A stretch of DNA of 64,000 nt from the NCBI GenBank assembly GCA_000169115.1, contig AAVV01000013.1, positions 33,989-97,988 on the forward strand, read 5' to 3'. Positions 8,262 through 16,586 of this stretch are shown here, piece by piece (position 1 is the stretch's first letter; each line of letters begins with the position of its first letter). The translations under genes were made by a program, and so were the position numbers. The stretch is from a marine gamma proteobacterium HTCC2080 (GTDB taxonomy: Bacteria; Pseudomonadota; Gammaproteobacteria; Pseudomonadales; Halieaceae). Under the pieces are notes generated by a model. The model made no database searches and was not told the DNA's origin. It was given only the letters and a program-made list of their open reading frames with translations.

Positions 8262-9734
8262 ATGACTTTTCAACAACAAGTGGTAAAGACGTTTGCGCCA
8301 ATGCTGTTTGTGTCGGTTCTTGGTGCGCAAGGCGCGCAGGCCGCGGACAGAGAATTACTGGAAATACTTCTTCAAAATAACGTAATAACGCAAGAACAGT
8401 TTGACCGATTAGTCGATAAAGAGTCTTTGACCACGGCAGACATTCTAGCTCCTGCACCTGAGTCCGTGGTGGTCGTGCGCGAAGAGGAGCTGGAAGTCGA
8501 TGTTTCCTTGGATGAAAACATTCAGATGGCTATTGATGAGGCAGTTGCCAGTGCTGTCTCTGATGAATCACCGATCAAAGCTAGCTACGGATCAAAGGGT
8601 TTTCAACTCGCGACTCGTGATGGAAACTTTGCGACTAACTTGCAATGGCGAGCCCAGTTTCGCTATAGCAACCCCTTTGGTTCTGATCCGCGCCAGGTGA
8701 AGAATTTTAACGCAGACAGTACGTCTAGCTTTGAGCAACGACGTCTGCGCATGAAGATTGGCGGCCACGGCTTTCAGCCGTGGATTAAGTACTACTTCGA
8801 GGTTGACCTTCAGCCCGCTCGAGACGTCGATGCTGATGCCATTTCTTCCGGAGCACGTGTCATTGATTGGCGTGTCGATTTGGCGAAGTGGGATTGGGGC
8901 GGTATTCGTATGGGCCAATGGAAGGTCGACTTTAACCGTGAGAGGGTTGATTCCTCGGGACGTCAACAATTTGTAGAGCGGTCAATCGTGAACCGTATTT
9001 TCACCGTAGATCGCCAAGTGGGTGTTCAGCTTCGTGGGCGCTTATTTGAGGGAAGTGGCGCTGACCTTAATTACTATGCTGGCGTTTTCAATGGAGAGGG
9101 TCGCAGCGTTAAAAACAGTTCTGACGAACACCTCTACGTTGGTCGGTTGCAATGGAATTTTCTGGGGCGTCAGTTGAAGACGCGTCAAACCGACGTCGAG
9201 TTTACAGAGCTCCCCACAGGCTCATTCGCGGTCGCGGGACTGACCAACGAGGGGCCTTGTACACGTTGGTCATCATCGGGCTGTGGCAACCTAGACGGTT
9301 TTGCCAAACCCGTTGCTGCGCAAGACGATCAATTTAAAATCGAGCAGGGCCTGCAGGAATTTGCCTTTAAGTACCGAGGGTTTTCGGTTCAGCAGGAATG
9401 GCATCGCAAGTTTATTACAGACCGTGTCGAAGGAACCGAGAGCGACCTGACGGGTGCCTATTTTCAAGCGGGATACTTTTTCCACAACTGGATTGATGCG
9501 ATACCCGCGCCACTGGAATTCGCGGCTCGATATGCTTACGTCAAAGAGCCAAACAAAGCTGATCGCATGCTATACAACGAGCGAGAGGAATTTACTCTGG
9601 GCGCGAACTGGTTTTTCAATGGCCACAGGAATAAGTTGACCTTTGATTTCTCGCACCTGACTCTAGACGACACATTGCTGATGCAAAAAGAGTCGGAGAA
9701 CAGAGTCCGTTTGCAGTGGGACGTTTCTTTCTAA
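8262..9734 (+). CDS. OprO/OprP-type phosphate-selective porin
   Basis: A 490-residue outer-membrane beta-barrel of the Porin_O_P family. A signal peptide ends at the sequence GAQAAD (residues about 26-31). A short helical segment with LLEILLQNNVITQEQFDRL, common at the N-terminus of this family, precedes the barrel, whose strands alternate and end in the aromatic C-terminal residue F (RVRLQWDVSF) needed for outer-membrane assembly. Relatives form trimers that pass phosphate or polyphosphate. ATG 8262 is chosen because GAGGAAG lies 6 bases upstream and the signal peptide then begins correctly; the open frame extends back to a GTG at 8121. With pit and the DUF47 gene upstream it completes an outer-to-inner-membrane phosphate route. 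Confidence 0.88.
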   Translation: MTFQQQVVKTFAPMLFVSVLGAQGAQAADRELLEILLQNNVITQEQFDRLVDKESLTTADILAPAPESVVVVREEELEVDVSLDENIQMAIDEAVASAVSDESPIKASYGSKGFQLATRDGNFATNLQWRAQFRYSNPFGSDPRQVKNFNADSTSSFEQRRLRMKIGGHGFQPWIKYYFEVDLQPARDVDADAISSGARVIDWRVDLAKWDWGGIRMGQWKVDFNRERVDSSGRQQFVERSIVNRIFTVDRQVGVQLRGRLFEGSGADLNYYAGVFNGEGRSVKNSSDEHLYVGRLQWNFLGRQLKTRQTDVEFTELPTGSFAVAGLTNEGPCTRWSSSGCGNLDGFAKPVAAQDDQFKIEQGLQEFAFKYRGFSVQQEWHRKFITDRVEGTESDLTGAYFQAGYFFHNWIDAIPAPLEFAARYAYVKEPNKADRMLYNEREEFTLGANWFFNGHRNKLTFDFSHLTLDDTLLMQKESENRVRLQWDVSF

Positions 9735-10363
9735 GGCGCCTGCTAGGCTGGGGGCGCTCTTGCAGCCCCCGGTAGATCTACTCCCGGGGAACGCGCTCCA
9801 AAGCATAAGTGCTTTCGCAACTGAAGTGGGCCGTTCTTACCAAGACATGGTTTGTGTTGTGGGGCTTACTAAATAGCCCGGTAGATTCACCCCCAGAAAA
9901 CGCGTACCTAAAGCTCAGGCGTCCTCGTGCATAAGCGCTCTCGTCAATGTGCTGCTATACGCCCCAGTTTAGTTTTAAGCGGGAGCTTCTTAGCGGCACA
10001 GTTTCAAGGGCATCGCGTCACTCTCCTTATTTCAGGTGTATCTCGGTGCTTTTGCCGGGTTATTTCGATGGGGCTTAGATGCGTATTTCGGGTTTAAAAC
10101 TGAGGTTGTTTGACGGTCTTAACGAACGCGGTGTGATTGGCCGCGGGTCTTTTTTTGGTGTCGTATTAGGCAGACGCCTAGATTTCAGCGCTTGTGGGAA
10201 TGTCGACCCTATCAGAGACCTAGAATGATGAGTGGCAGGTCTTAAAGTGAGTCTCGGGGCTATCTAGCGCATGTAAGCCGCATTTTTTCCACACTTTACA
10301 ATGTCTCAACGGGATGAATCAGGGTACCTTTCCCCCCCTAAATTTTTATTACGGGAGTGCTGC
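9735..10363. other. Intergenic region with hairpin and decayed direct repeat
   Basis: A GGGGGC/GCCCCC hairpin without a T-run lies at 9750-9770, just after the porin gene. Two similar stretches, about 9769-9830 and 9876-9950, share the order CCCGGTAGAT, AACGCG, CATAAG and a Ser/Arg-like GCTTTCG or GCTCTCG end, as if a short segment had been duplicated and had drifted. A terminator follows at 10127. No protein gene is supported. Confidence 0.5.
10127..10156 (+). terminator. Probable terminator in the porin-icd gap
   Basis: A short CGCGG/CCGCG stem with a 9-base loop is followed by GGTC and seven T. It lies 390 bp beyond the porin gene, so it may end a small unannotated transcript. Confidence 0.5.
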
Positions 10364-12100
10364 GTGAGCGCCAAAATTAAAGTCGAAAAGCCCTTGGTGG
10401 TTTTGCACGGTGACGAGATGGCGCAAATTGCCTTCGAGCGCATTTTGGAGCAGTTCGTGCGCACCCGTCTCGCTATCGATTTGATCGAGGTCGATTTGTC
10501 TGCTGAAGAGCGGTTTACCAGCAACGGGCAAGTGGTCGTAGAGGCGATTGAGGCGCTGAAGACGCACGGTGTGGGTATAAAAAATGCGGGAATGACGGTA
10601 AACCGCGCTCAGCTCGATGCGCTGCTCGAACGTCACCCCGCTGTCAACGAAAGTGCACTCGATAAGCTCGCGACCAAATCACCCAACGGAGCCATTCGAA
10701 AAGGTATCAGTGGCAACATCACCCGCGAAGATATTGAATTTAGAAATTTAAAGAGTGTGCGTCCGCAATGGATCGATCGAGATATTGAGGTCGATACCAT
10801 GGATACCGGTGGCTTGGACTTCAGTTACAGCGAGCTGTCAGAGGCAACTGGCGTCGCCAAGGTGATCTTCGTGGGCGCCAGTGGCGATCCGGTGGAAGTT
10901 CACAGGCGCAGTCTGAAAAAGGGTGACCCCTGGATGCTGGCAACGAACGCCATTAAAGAAGTACAAGCCTGGGCCCACCACTTTTTTCAGCGTGCTATTG
11001 CTGAGGGTCGTGATATTTATCTGGGCCTCAAAGATACCGTGGTCCCGGGTTATGACGGTGTTATGCGTGCCGCTATCGAAGATATTTATGAGCGCGACTA
11101 TAAAGAAAAAGTGGCGGCTGCCGGTCTGTCTTATTTTTATGAGCTGATCGATGCACAGGCTGCACGTATCATTTCTAACCCGCCTGAACGCGCTCTGTGG
11201 GGCGTGCCCGACAACGTCAGCGGTATGAAGCTATATAAGCTGGTTCAGCAGTTAAAGCGCTATGGTCTACCGGAGCGCAAAGCCCACGTATCGATTTCAC
11301 GAATGAGTGCTGGTGGTGGCGATCAGTATGGTAGCTACAACATGCCAGCACCGGAAGATGGCGTGATTAAAGTTTTGGTTGATGGTGTGGAGAAGCACGC
11401 ACGGACGGTTAAGGCTAGTGATCCTATTTTATTTATGTCGAATGATCGCGAGGCCATTAAAGATTGGGTGGAGCAAGTTTTTCTCGACTCGGCAGTTAAC
11501 AAGAAAGAAATTTACTTTGGCTTGAAGCGAGAGTTCGTTCAATACGACGAGGTCTACAGCTCAATCATTTTAGAGTTACGCCAAGAGCTGGCGGCTCTTG
11601 ATACGCCCCCACCGTCCTTCATGATTATGCGACCGTCACGGCAGTTGAGCAAAATGATTTGCGATCCGCCACGTTGGGGACTGTATCCCGCACAAAACCT
11701 TGATGGCGATATTTTCTCTGATATTTCTGCAGCACTCGGTGGCAGCCTCGCCACGGCGAGCTCCATCATTATTAGTAAAGATGGCACCAAGCTGTTTGAA
11801 GCGCCTCACGGTACAGCTCATGATCTTTATCTACGCTACCTTGAAACCGATGGCAAAGAGGCCAACTTCAATTCCTCAGCGCTGATTTTTGCCGTTGCTA
11901 ACGCTCTTGAGGAGCTGGCAGGACGAGAAAATAACGAGGCACTAAATGCCTATGCGAGTAGCTTAAAAGCTGCCCTCATTGAAACGGTATCACAGGGGAC
12001 TATTACGGGTGACCTAAAGGGCAAAACCCTCAATCCAGAAGCAGAAACTGTGGTCGATATGATTGGGTTTCTCGATGCTGTGGAGGCCAATCTAAAGTAG
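10364..12100 (+). CDS. Isocitrate dehydrogenase with duplicated middle domain, probably NAD-dependent
   Basis: Oxidative decarboxylation of isocitrate in the TCA cycle. The 578-residue protein resembles eukaryotic-type (type II) isocitrate dehydrogenase, which is about 410 residues long. The excess comes from a tandem duplication of about 170 residues: the blocks around 190-275 and 330-445 align, sharing a GLK...YD motif and a late NPP/DPP motif. By alignment to human IDH1, Ser106, Arg112 and Arg121 match Ser94, Arg100 and Arg109; copy 1 keeps Lys223 and Asp263 (Lys212, Asp252), and copy 2 keeps Arg313, Tyr322, Asp449 and Asp453 (Arg132, Tyr139, Asp275, Asp279). HGTAHDL has Asp487-Leu488 where NADP enzymes have Arg-His, which favours NAD. 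I recall an NAD-specific Congregibacter enzyme with the same Asp487/Leu488. The start is GTG with GGGAG 6 bases upstream. Confidence 0.92.
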   Translation: MSAKIKVEKPLVVLHGDEMAQIAFERILEQFVRTRLAIDLIEVDLSAEERFTSNGQVVVEAIEALKTHGVGIKNAGMTVNRAQLDALLERHPAVNESALDKLATKSPNGAIRKGISGNITREDIEFRNLKSVRPQWIDRDIEVDTMDTGGLDFSYSELSEATGVAKVIFVGASGDPVEVHRRSLKKGDPWMLATNAIKEVQAWAHHFFQRAIAEGRDIYLGLKDTVVPGYDGVMRAAIEDIYERDYKEKVAAAGLSYFYELIDAQAARIISNPPERALWGVPDNVSGMKLYKLVQQLKRYGLPERKAHVSISRMSAGGGDQYGSYNMPAPEDGVIKVLVDGVEKHARTVKASDPILFMSNDREAIKDWVEQVFLDSAVNKKEIYFGLKREFVQYDEVYSSIILELRQELAALDTPPPSFMIMRPSRQLSKMICDPPRWGLYPAQNLDGDIFSDISAALGGSLATASSIIISKDGTKLFEAPHGTAHDLYLRYLETDGKEANFNSSALIFAVANALEELAGRENNEALNAYASSLKAALIETVSQGTITGDLKGKTLNPEAETVVDMIGFLDAVEANLK

Positions 12101-12139
12101 GCCTGAATTGGTTGCACTAGGTAGGGCTCGTTAGGGCAG

Positions 12140-12170
12140 AGGTAGACCTGCGCAAAGCAGGCCTGTACCT
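12140..12170. other. Stable hairpin between icd and the D-amino-acid operon
   Basis: AGGTA...CCTGC and GCAGG...TACCT form two stacked 5-bp stems around a GCAAA loop. There is no T-run, so it may be a rho-assisted terminator, a processing site or a leader structure for the following operon. Confidence 0.4.
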
Positions 12171-12237
12171 TCCGTACGTATCACGAGCAGGCGAAGCGGC
12201 ACCGTTTTGGCAGCCGCGGGAGAAACAGGAGGGCACT

Positions 12238-13770
12238 ATGGGGCAGCGAAGGGAGCTTTTCTTCAGACTTCTAGTGTCATTGGGTTTGTGCCTTGGGGCA
12301 CCGATTCCAACCCTAGCCGACACGCTTATCGTCAATGCGCTGGTGCTTGATGGTACGGGCAGTCCGGGCCAGCGAGGCAGTATTCGAATCATTGGCGACC
12401 AAATTTCGGACGTGGGAAATTTGACGGCGCGCGCTACCGATACCCTAGTTGATGCTCAAGGCCTTGTGCTGAGCCCCGGGTTTATCGATACCCACAGCCA
12501 CGCGGACGAGCACTTACTGACTCAGCGCAATGCTGCACCTAAAATCACCCAAGGCATTACCACGGTTATAGTTGGTCAAGATGGCAGTTCGCCCTATCCC
12601 CTGAAGAATTTTTTTCAGGCCCTGGAGCAGACCCCCGCCAAGATCAATGTGGCGGCTTATGTGGGCCACAACACGTTGCGCGACGCCGTAATGGGCAAAG
12701 GCAACCGGGAGGAGGCGACCCCGTCACAAATGCAATCGATGGCTAGCTTACTGGGATCGGAGCTGAATTCAGGGGCCATTGGCTTATCGACGGGCCTGGA
12801 ATATGAGCCCGGTATTTACAGTTCTCGAGCCGAGGTTTTATTGCTGGCACAGCAGACCGCTCAGCGGGGCGGTCGCTACATTAGTCATTTGCGTAGTGAA
12901 GATCGTTGGTTCGAGGACAGTATCGAAGAGATTATTGAGATAGGGCGGGTTACCGGTATGCCCGTGCAAATCTCTCATATTAAACTCGCGATGAAGCGTC
13001 TCTGGGGAAGTGCCCCTGTGCTACTAAAACAATTAGATGCCGCTCGCGATGAGGGTATCGACATTACGGCAGATATTTACCCTTATACCTTTTGGCAGTC
13101 GCACATGATGGTGTTGTTGCCCGAAAGAGACCCCCTCGATATGTCAGCTATTGATCTGGTCATGCGAGAGCTTGCTCCGCCTGAAGGGATTATTTTCACG
13201 CACTTTCCTGCAGAACCTAGCTATGTGGGTAAAACCCTTGTCGAGATTGCAGGTTTGCGTAACGAAAGTCCGGGAGAGGCCTTTTCTCAATTGGCACAAC
13301 AATCGATTGCCTATGAAGAAAAAACCGGCCAGTCAGGCGATATGATGATTGGTACCAGCATGGACGAGGGCGACTTACGCGACCTTATGGCTTGGCCTCA
13401 TACCAACATTTGTACTGACGGCGGTTTACAAGATCGTCACCCTCGGGGCGCGGGTAGTTTTCCCCGGGTGCTCGGTTATTACGCGCGAGACGCCGCACTC
13501 TTTTCCCTCGAAAGCGCGGTGCAGAAAATGACCGCATTGCCCGCACAGCATTTAGGGATGAAAGATCGAGGCATGATCAAGCCCGGTTACAAGGCTGATT
13601 TGGTGCTGTTCGACCCTGCAACCGTTATCGATCGTGCGACGACATCGGAGCCGTTTTTAGCCGCCGTGGGTATTAGCGATGTTTGGGTCAATGGCACGCG
13701 GGTTATGGAAAACGGGCACCCGACTGAGGCTTATCCTGGTCGCGTTGTTCGTCGAACGAGTACCCCTTAA
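12238..13770 (+). CDS. Secreted D-aminoacylase-like amidohydrolase
   Basis: A 510-residue metal-dependent amidohydrolase of the N-acyl-D-amino-acid deacylase family, which cuts N-acyl-D-amino acids to the acid and the free D-amino acid. A signal peptide ends near PTLADT (residue about 27), so it is periplasmic or lipid-free secreted. Metal-site motifs are visible: HSHAD (residues about 88-92), GLEYEPG, SHLRSE, and QISHIK, and a late ICTDGG with the catalytic-type aspartate. AGGAGG lies just upstream of the ATG. Its stop codon shares a base with the start of dgcN (TAATG), so the two are translationally coupled. With DgcN and DgcA it suggests scavenging of D-glutamate or N-acyl-D-glutamate from peptidoglycan or dissolved organic matter. 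Confidence 0.88.
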   Translation: MGQRRELFFRLLVSLGLCLGAPIPTLADTLIVNALVLDGTGSPGQRGSIRIIGDQISDVGNLTARATDTLVDAQGLVLSPGFIDTHSHADEHLLTQRNAAPKITQGITTVIVGQDGSSPYPLKNFFQALEQTPAKINVAAYVGHNTLRDAVMGKGNREEATPSQMQSMASLLGSELNSGAIGLSTGLEYEPGIYSSRAEVLLLAQQTAQRGGRYISHLRSEDRWFEDSIEEIIEIGRVTGMPVQISHIKLAMKRLWGSAPVLLKQLDAARDEGIDITADIYPYTFWQSHMMVLLPERDPLDMSAIDLVMRELAPPEGIIFTHFPAEPSYVGKTLVEIAGLRNESPGEAFSQLAQQSIAYEEKTGQSGDMMIGTSMDEGDLRDLMAWPHTNICTDGGLQDRHPRGAGSFPRVLGYYARDAALFSLESAVQKMTALPAQHLGMKDRGMIKPGYKADLVLFDPATVIDRATTSEPFLAAVGISDVWVNGTRVMENGHPTEAYPGRVVRRTSTP

Positions 13771-14774
13771 TGGAGCTCGATTTACCTGCACCTCATTTGC
13801 TTTTCTTAGGTGATATCACTAACCCATTGGATGCCAAGACCGCGGTTGGGCTTCGCGATTGGCAGCCAGAGCGGTGTGTGGGGCAATGGCGCCTTCCGGG
13901 TTGCACCGTAGATCTTGGGCTGCCAGATATGACTCCGACCGCTGCGGTGGCGGCAGGTGCGAAAAGTGTTTTGATTGGTGTTGCGCCTTTGGGGGGAGCA
14001 CTGGCGCCATGCTGGATATCACCATTGGTCGATGCGCTGGCCAGTGGACTCAGTATTGTCAGCGGATTGCACCAAAACTTAGAGGGGCTACCCGCACTGT
14101 CTCGGGCCGCCCGCGCAGCGCGACAGCAGCTTATCGATGTGCGTGTTGCTCCGGAGAATATTCCTCTTGCCAGCGGCCAGCGTCGAACAGGTAAACGTTT
14201 GCTAACAGTCGGGACAGACTGCTGTGTGGGGAAAAAATATACGGCTCTCGCGTTTGCCAAAGCGTTGAAACACCGAGGGTTTCCGAGCACATTTCGTGCA
14301 ACCGGGCAAACCGGCATTATGATCGCCGGTGGGGGTATCCCCATGGACGCTGTAGTTTCAGATTTTATCGCAGGCGCCGCAGAGTGCTTGAGCCCTAATG
14401 CTGCTGAAGCACACTGGGATATTATTGAAGGCCAGGGCTCATTGTTTCATCCGGCGTATGCAGCTGTAACTTTGGGGCTGCTCCATGGCAGTCAGCCCGA
14501 TGCATTACTGCTGTGCCACGAGGCGGGTCGGACGGCGATTGATGAATATGAAGCCTTTGAAATTCCAGATTTAAAAACCTGTATTAATCGCTATGAGCAG
14601 GCCGCGTCGTTAACAAATGAAATGGCGCGTGTGGTGGGTGTGAGTCTCAATACCTCGACGCTCAGTACTGAGGAAGCGAAGCGGGTGTGTGCTGAGGTGT
14701 CTGAACAGACAGGATTGCCCTGTTTGGATCCGATGCGAGACGATTTGGCACCCTGGGTAGCCGTTCTAACCTGA
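13770..14774 (+). CDS. dgcN: DgcN-type DUF1611 protein (D-glutamate N-acetyltransferase family)
   Basis: A 334-residue DUF1611 protein. The C-terminal two thirds form a P-loop domain with a Walker-A-like GTDCCVGKK at residues about 148-156, followed by the RATGQTGIMIAGGG and IEGQGSLFHPAY motifs typical of the family. In marine bacteria DgcN is described as the N-acetyltransferase that acts on D-glutamate, paired with DgcA which racemises the acetylated product. That exact partner is encoded 70 bp downstream. The start codon overlaps the stop of the D-aminoacylase gene. Naming rests on family and context; substrate is inferred. Confidence 0.8.
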   Translation: MELDLPAPHLLFLGDITNPLDAKTAVGLRDWQPERCVGQWRLPGCTVDLGLPDMTPTAAVAAGAKSVLIGVAPLGGALAPCWISPLVDALASGLSIVSGLHQNLEGLPALSRAARAARQQLIDVRVAPENIPLASGQRRTGKRLLTVGTDCCVGKKYTALAFAKALKHRGFPSTFRATGQTGIMIAGGGIPMDAVVSDFIAGAAECLSPNAAEAHWDIIEGQGSLFHPAYAAVTLGLLHGSQPDALLLCHEAGRTAIDEYEAFEIPDLKTCINRYEQAASLTNEMARVVGVSLNTSTLSTEEAKRVCAEVSEQTGLPCLDPMRDDLAPWVAVLT

Positions 14775-14843
14775 TGGATGGCCTGTGATGAAGGGGCTTA
14801 GGCTGGATTTTAATTGCGTCAGGACGCTGTGGAAGGAGGCGAG

Positions 14844-15818
14844 TTGAAACTCAAAATCACACCGCGTCAATGGACCATGACCGCTCCATTTGTCACCGCA
14901 GGGGAAACGGTTTCTGAAATCGATGTCTTGCATATTGAGCTCAGTATTGATGGCATCACAGGTAGAGCTGAGACCATGGGGGTCGATTATCTGGGCGAGA
15001 CGATCACCTCCATGAAGCACGAGTTAGGACGACTTAGTGAGGCGACTCTAGCGTCATTAAACAGCGCTGATTTACAGGCTCTGCTTCCTCCGGGGGGGAG
15101 TCGCAATGGACTAGACTGCGCGCTGTGGGATTTGCGGTCAAAACATACGTCCAAGGGTATTGCTGCCCTCACAGGCATACCGCTGAAATCCGTTGAGACG
15201 CTGTATACCCTGTCCCTTGATGATCCGGAAAACATGGCCAGATGTGCCCGGGATGCCGCCCATCTAAAACACCTCAAACTTAAGTTAAACGCCAACGATA
15301 CGCTTGGGTGCCTAGAGGCCGTGCGCGGCGCCCGCCCGGACGCTAGTATCGTTATCGACGCCAATGGCAGCTGGCCTGAAAGCTTACTGTTGACCTTGGG
15401 AGACGATTTGCAGCGGCTAAACGTTGCCCTGCTCGAGCAGCCCCTCGCGCCCGATCAGGATTTTCGCCTCGAGAATTTAAATTACCCTGTACCGCTGTGT
15501 GCCGATGAGTCTTGTCAGGCAAGCGGCGACCTCGAACGTGTTGCCAACTGTTATCAGGCGATTAACATCAAACTCGATAAATGTGGGGGCCTTACCGACG
15601 CGCTGCGTATGCGAGATTGGTGTCGTCAGTACGGTAAGCAGGTCATGGTCGGAAATATGCTGGGCTCATCATTGGCTATGGCGCCGGCAATGGTCGTGGC
15701 TCAGGGTGCTACATTTGTCGATCTCGATGGCCCTTTGTGGCAGTCCAGTGATGTGCTGCCTGAGCTGCAGATTATTGATGGGGTCATTCGCCCCCCCGCT
15801 ACCGAACTCTGGGGGTAG
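14844..15818 (+). CDS. dgcA: DgcA-type N-acetyl-D-glutamate racemase (enolase superfamily)
   Basis: A 324-residue member of the muconate-lactonising/dipeptide epimerase branch of the enolase superfamily. The expected catalytic residues are present: the KxK motif in HLKLKLN, metal ligands in IDANGSW, LEQPL and CADES, and the second base lysine in INIKLDKCGG. In the DgcN-DgcA pathway it converts N-acetyl-D-glutamate to the L form; an L-Ala-D/L-Glu epimerase function is the main alternative. The start is placed at TTG 14844, four bases after the strong GGAAGGAGG; an earlier in-frame TTG at 14814 has no such site. It ends 15 bp before the end of the convergent acpH gene. Confidence 0.8.
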   Translation: MKLKITPRQWTMTAPFVTAGETVSEIDVLHIELSIDGITGRAETMGVDYLGETITSMKHELGRLSEATLASLNSADLQALLPPGGSRNGLDCALWDLRSKHTSKGIAALTGIPLKSVETLYTLSLDDPENMARCARDAAHLKHLKLKLNANDTLGCLEAVRGARPDASIVIDANGSWPESLLLTLGDDLQRLNVALLEQPLAPDQDFRLENLNYPVPLCADESCQASGDLERVANCYQAINIKLDKCGGLTDALRMRDWCRQYGKQVMVGNMLGSSLAMAPAMVVAQGATFVDLDGPLWQSSDVLPELQIIDGVIRPPATELWG

Positions 15819-15833
15819 CGCTTTTCAACAGGA

Positions 15834-16433
15834 TCAGCCAAGTGCACCCTCAGTGCTAACGGGGCTATCCTCGACGAACTGAATCAGCTCCGGGAAAAAG
15901 TCCATGAAATCTGCACGCAGCGCATCATGATTTTGCTGCAGCTCAATGATCCCACGGCCTAAGTGACTGGGGCGTTTTAACCGGCTCTCAATGCCACACA
16001 GCGCTTGATGAATGCCATTCATCTGCTGGTAGCTGCCGAGTAAATCGTAATGAATCATATAGTTCAGCGTAGGTTGCATTTTGTCCGGTGCAAAATGGCT
16101 GTTCTGTTTTAAATGAGCGTACACCTGAGTCGTGAAGCTGTTGAGTGGCTGGTCGCTAAAACTGACCCACTGAGTAGCTAGAAAGTGATCATAAAAAACA
16201 TCGATCAAAATTCCGGCATAACGTCTGAACTCGGGGCTAATGCGGTTCTTACTGCGCTTTACGATAGTGTGTGCATCAGTAAAAGAGTCGACACGGCGGT
16301 GCTGAACAATGGCAGCGCGCAGCGGTTTGGGTATCGCCTCGTCAACGGGGCCTTTGACAAAGTCTCCCATAAGACTGCCCAGCAAGCTGTTTGAAGTTTT
16401 ATCGGCGAGGAGCAGGTGGGCTAGGTAATTCAT
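15834..16433 (-). CDS. acpH: ACP phosphodiesterase AcpH
   Basis: A 199-residue DUF479 protein matching the usual length of AcpH (YajB), which removes the 4'-phosphopantetheine arm from holo-acyl carrier protein. The N-terminal MNYLAHLLLAD, the GSLMGDFVKG loop and the HRRVDSFTDAH segment with its HxD metal-type residues (HD-like fold) are all typical; a second metal-type cluster is FYDHFLA. Cytoplasmic, stands alone. Confidence 0.92.
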   Translation of the reverse strand: MNYLAHLLLADKTSNSLLGSLMGDFVKGPVDEAIPKPLRAAIVQHRRVDSFTDAHTIVKRSKNRISPEFRRYAGILIDVFYDHFLATQWVSFSDQPLNSFTTQVYAHLKQNSHFAPDKMQPTLNYMIHYDLLGSYQQMNGIHQALCGIESRLKRPSHLGRGIIELQQNHDALRADFMDFFPELIQFVEDSPVSTEGALG

Positions 16434-16586
16434 GCTGTGCTTAGGGTCAAGGGCTTGAGGTGTTTTTGGGACGAGCGGCTGTAATTGTCTGGAGGCCTTT
16501 ACTCAAAGCCGCAGAAGAGGGCACAGTTTTGAAAACAAAAAAGCGCTCCGAATGTTTCTCGATTGAACGGGTTGAGGTTTTGGCGA

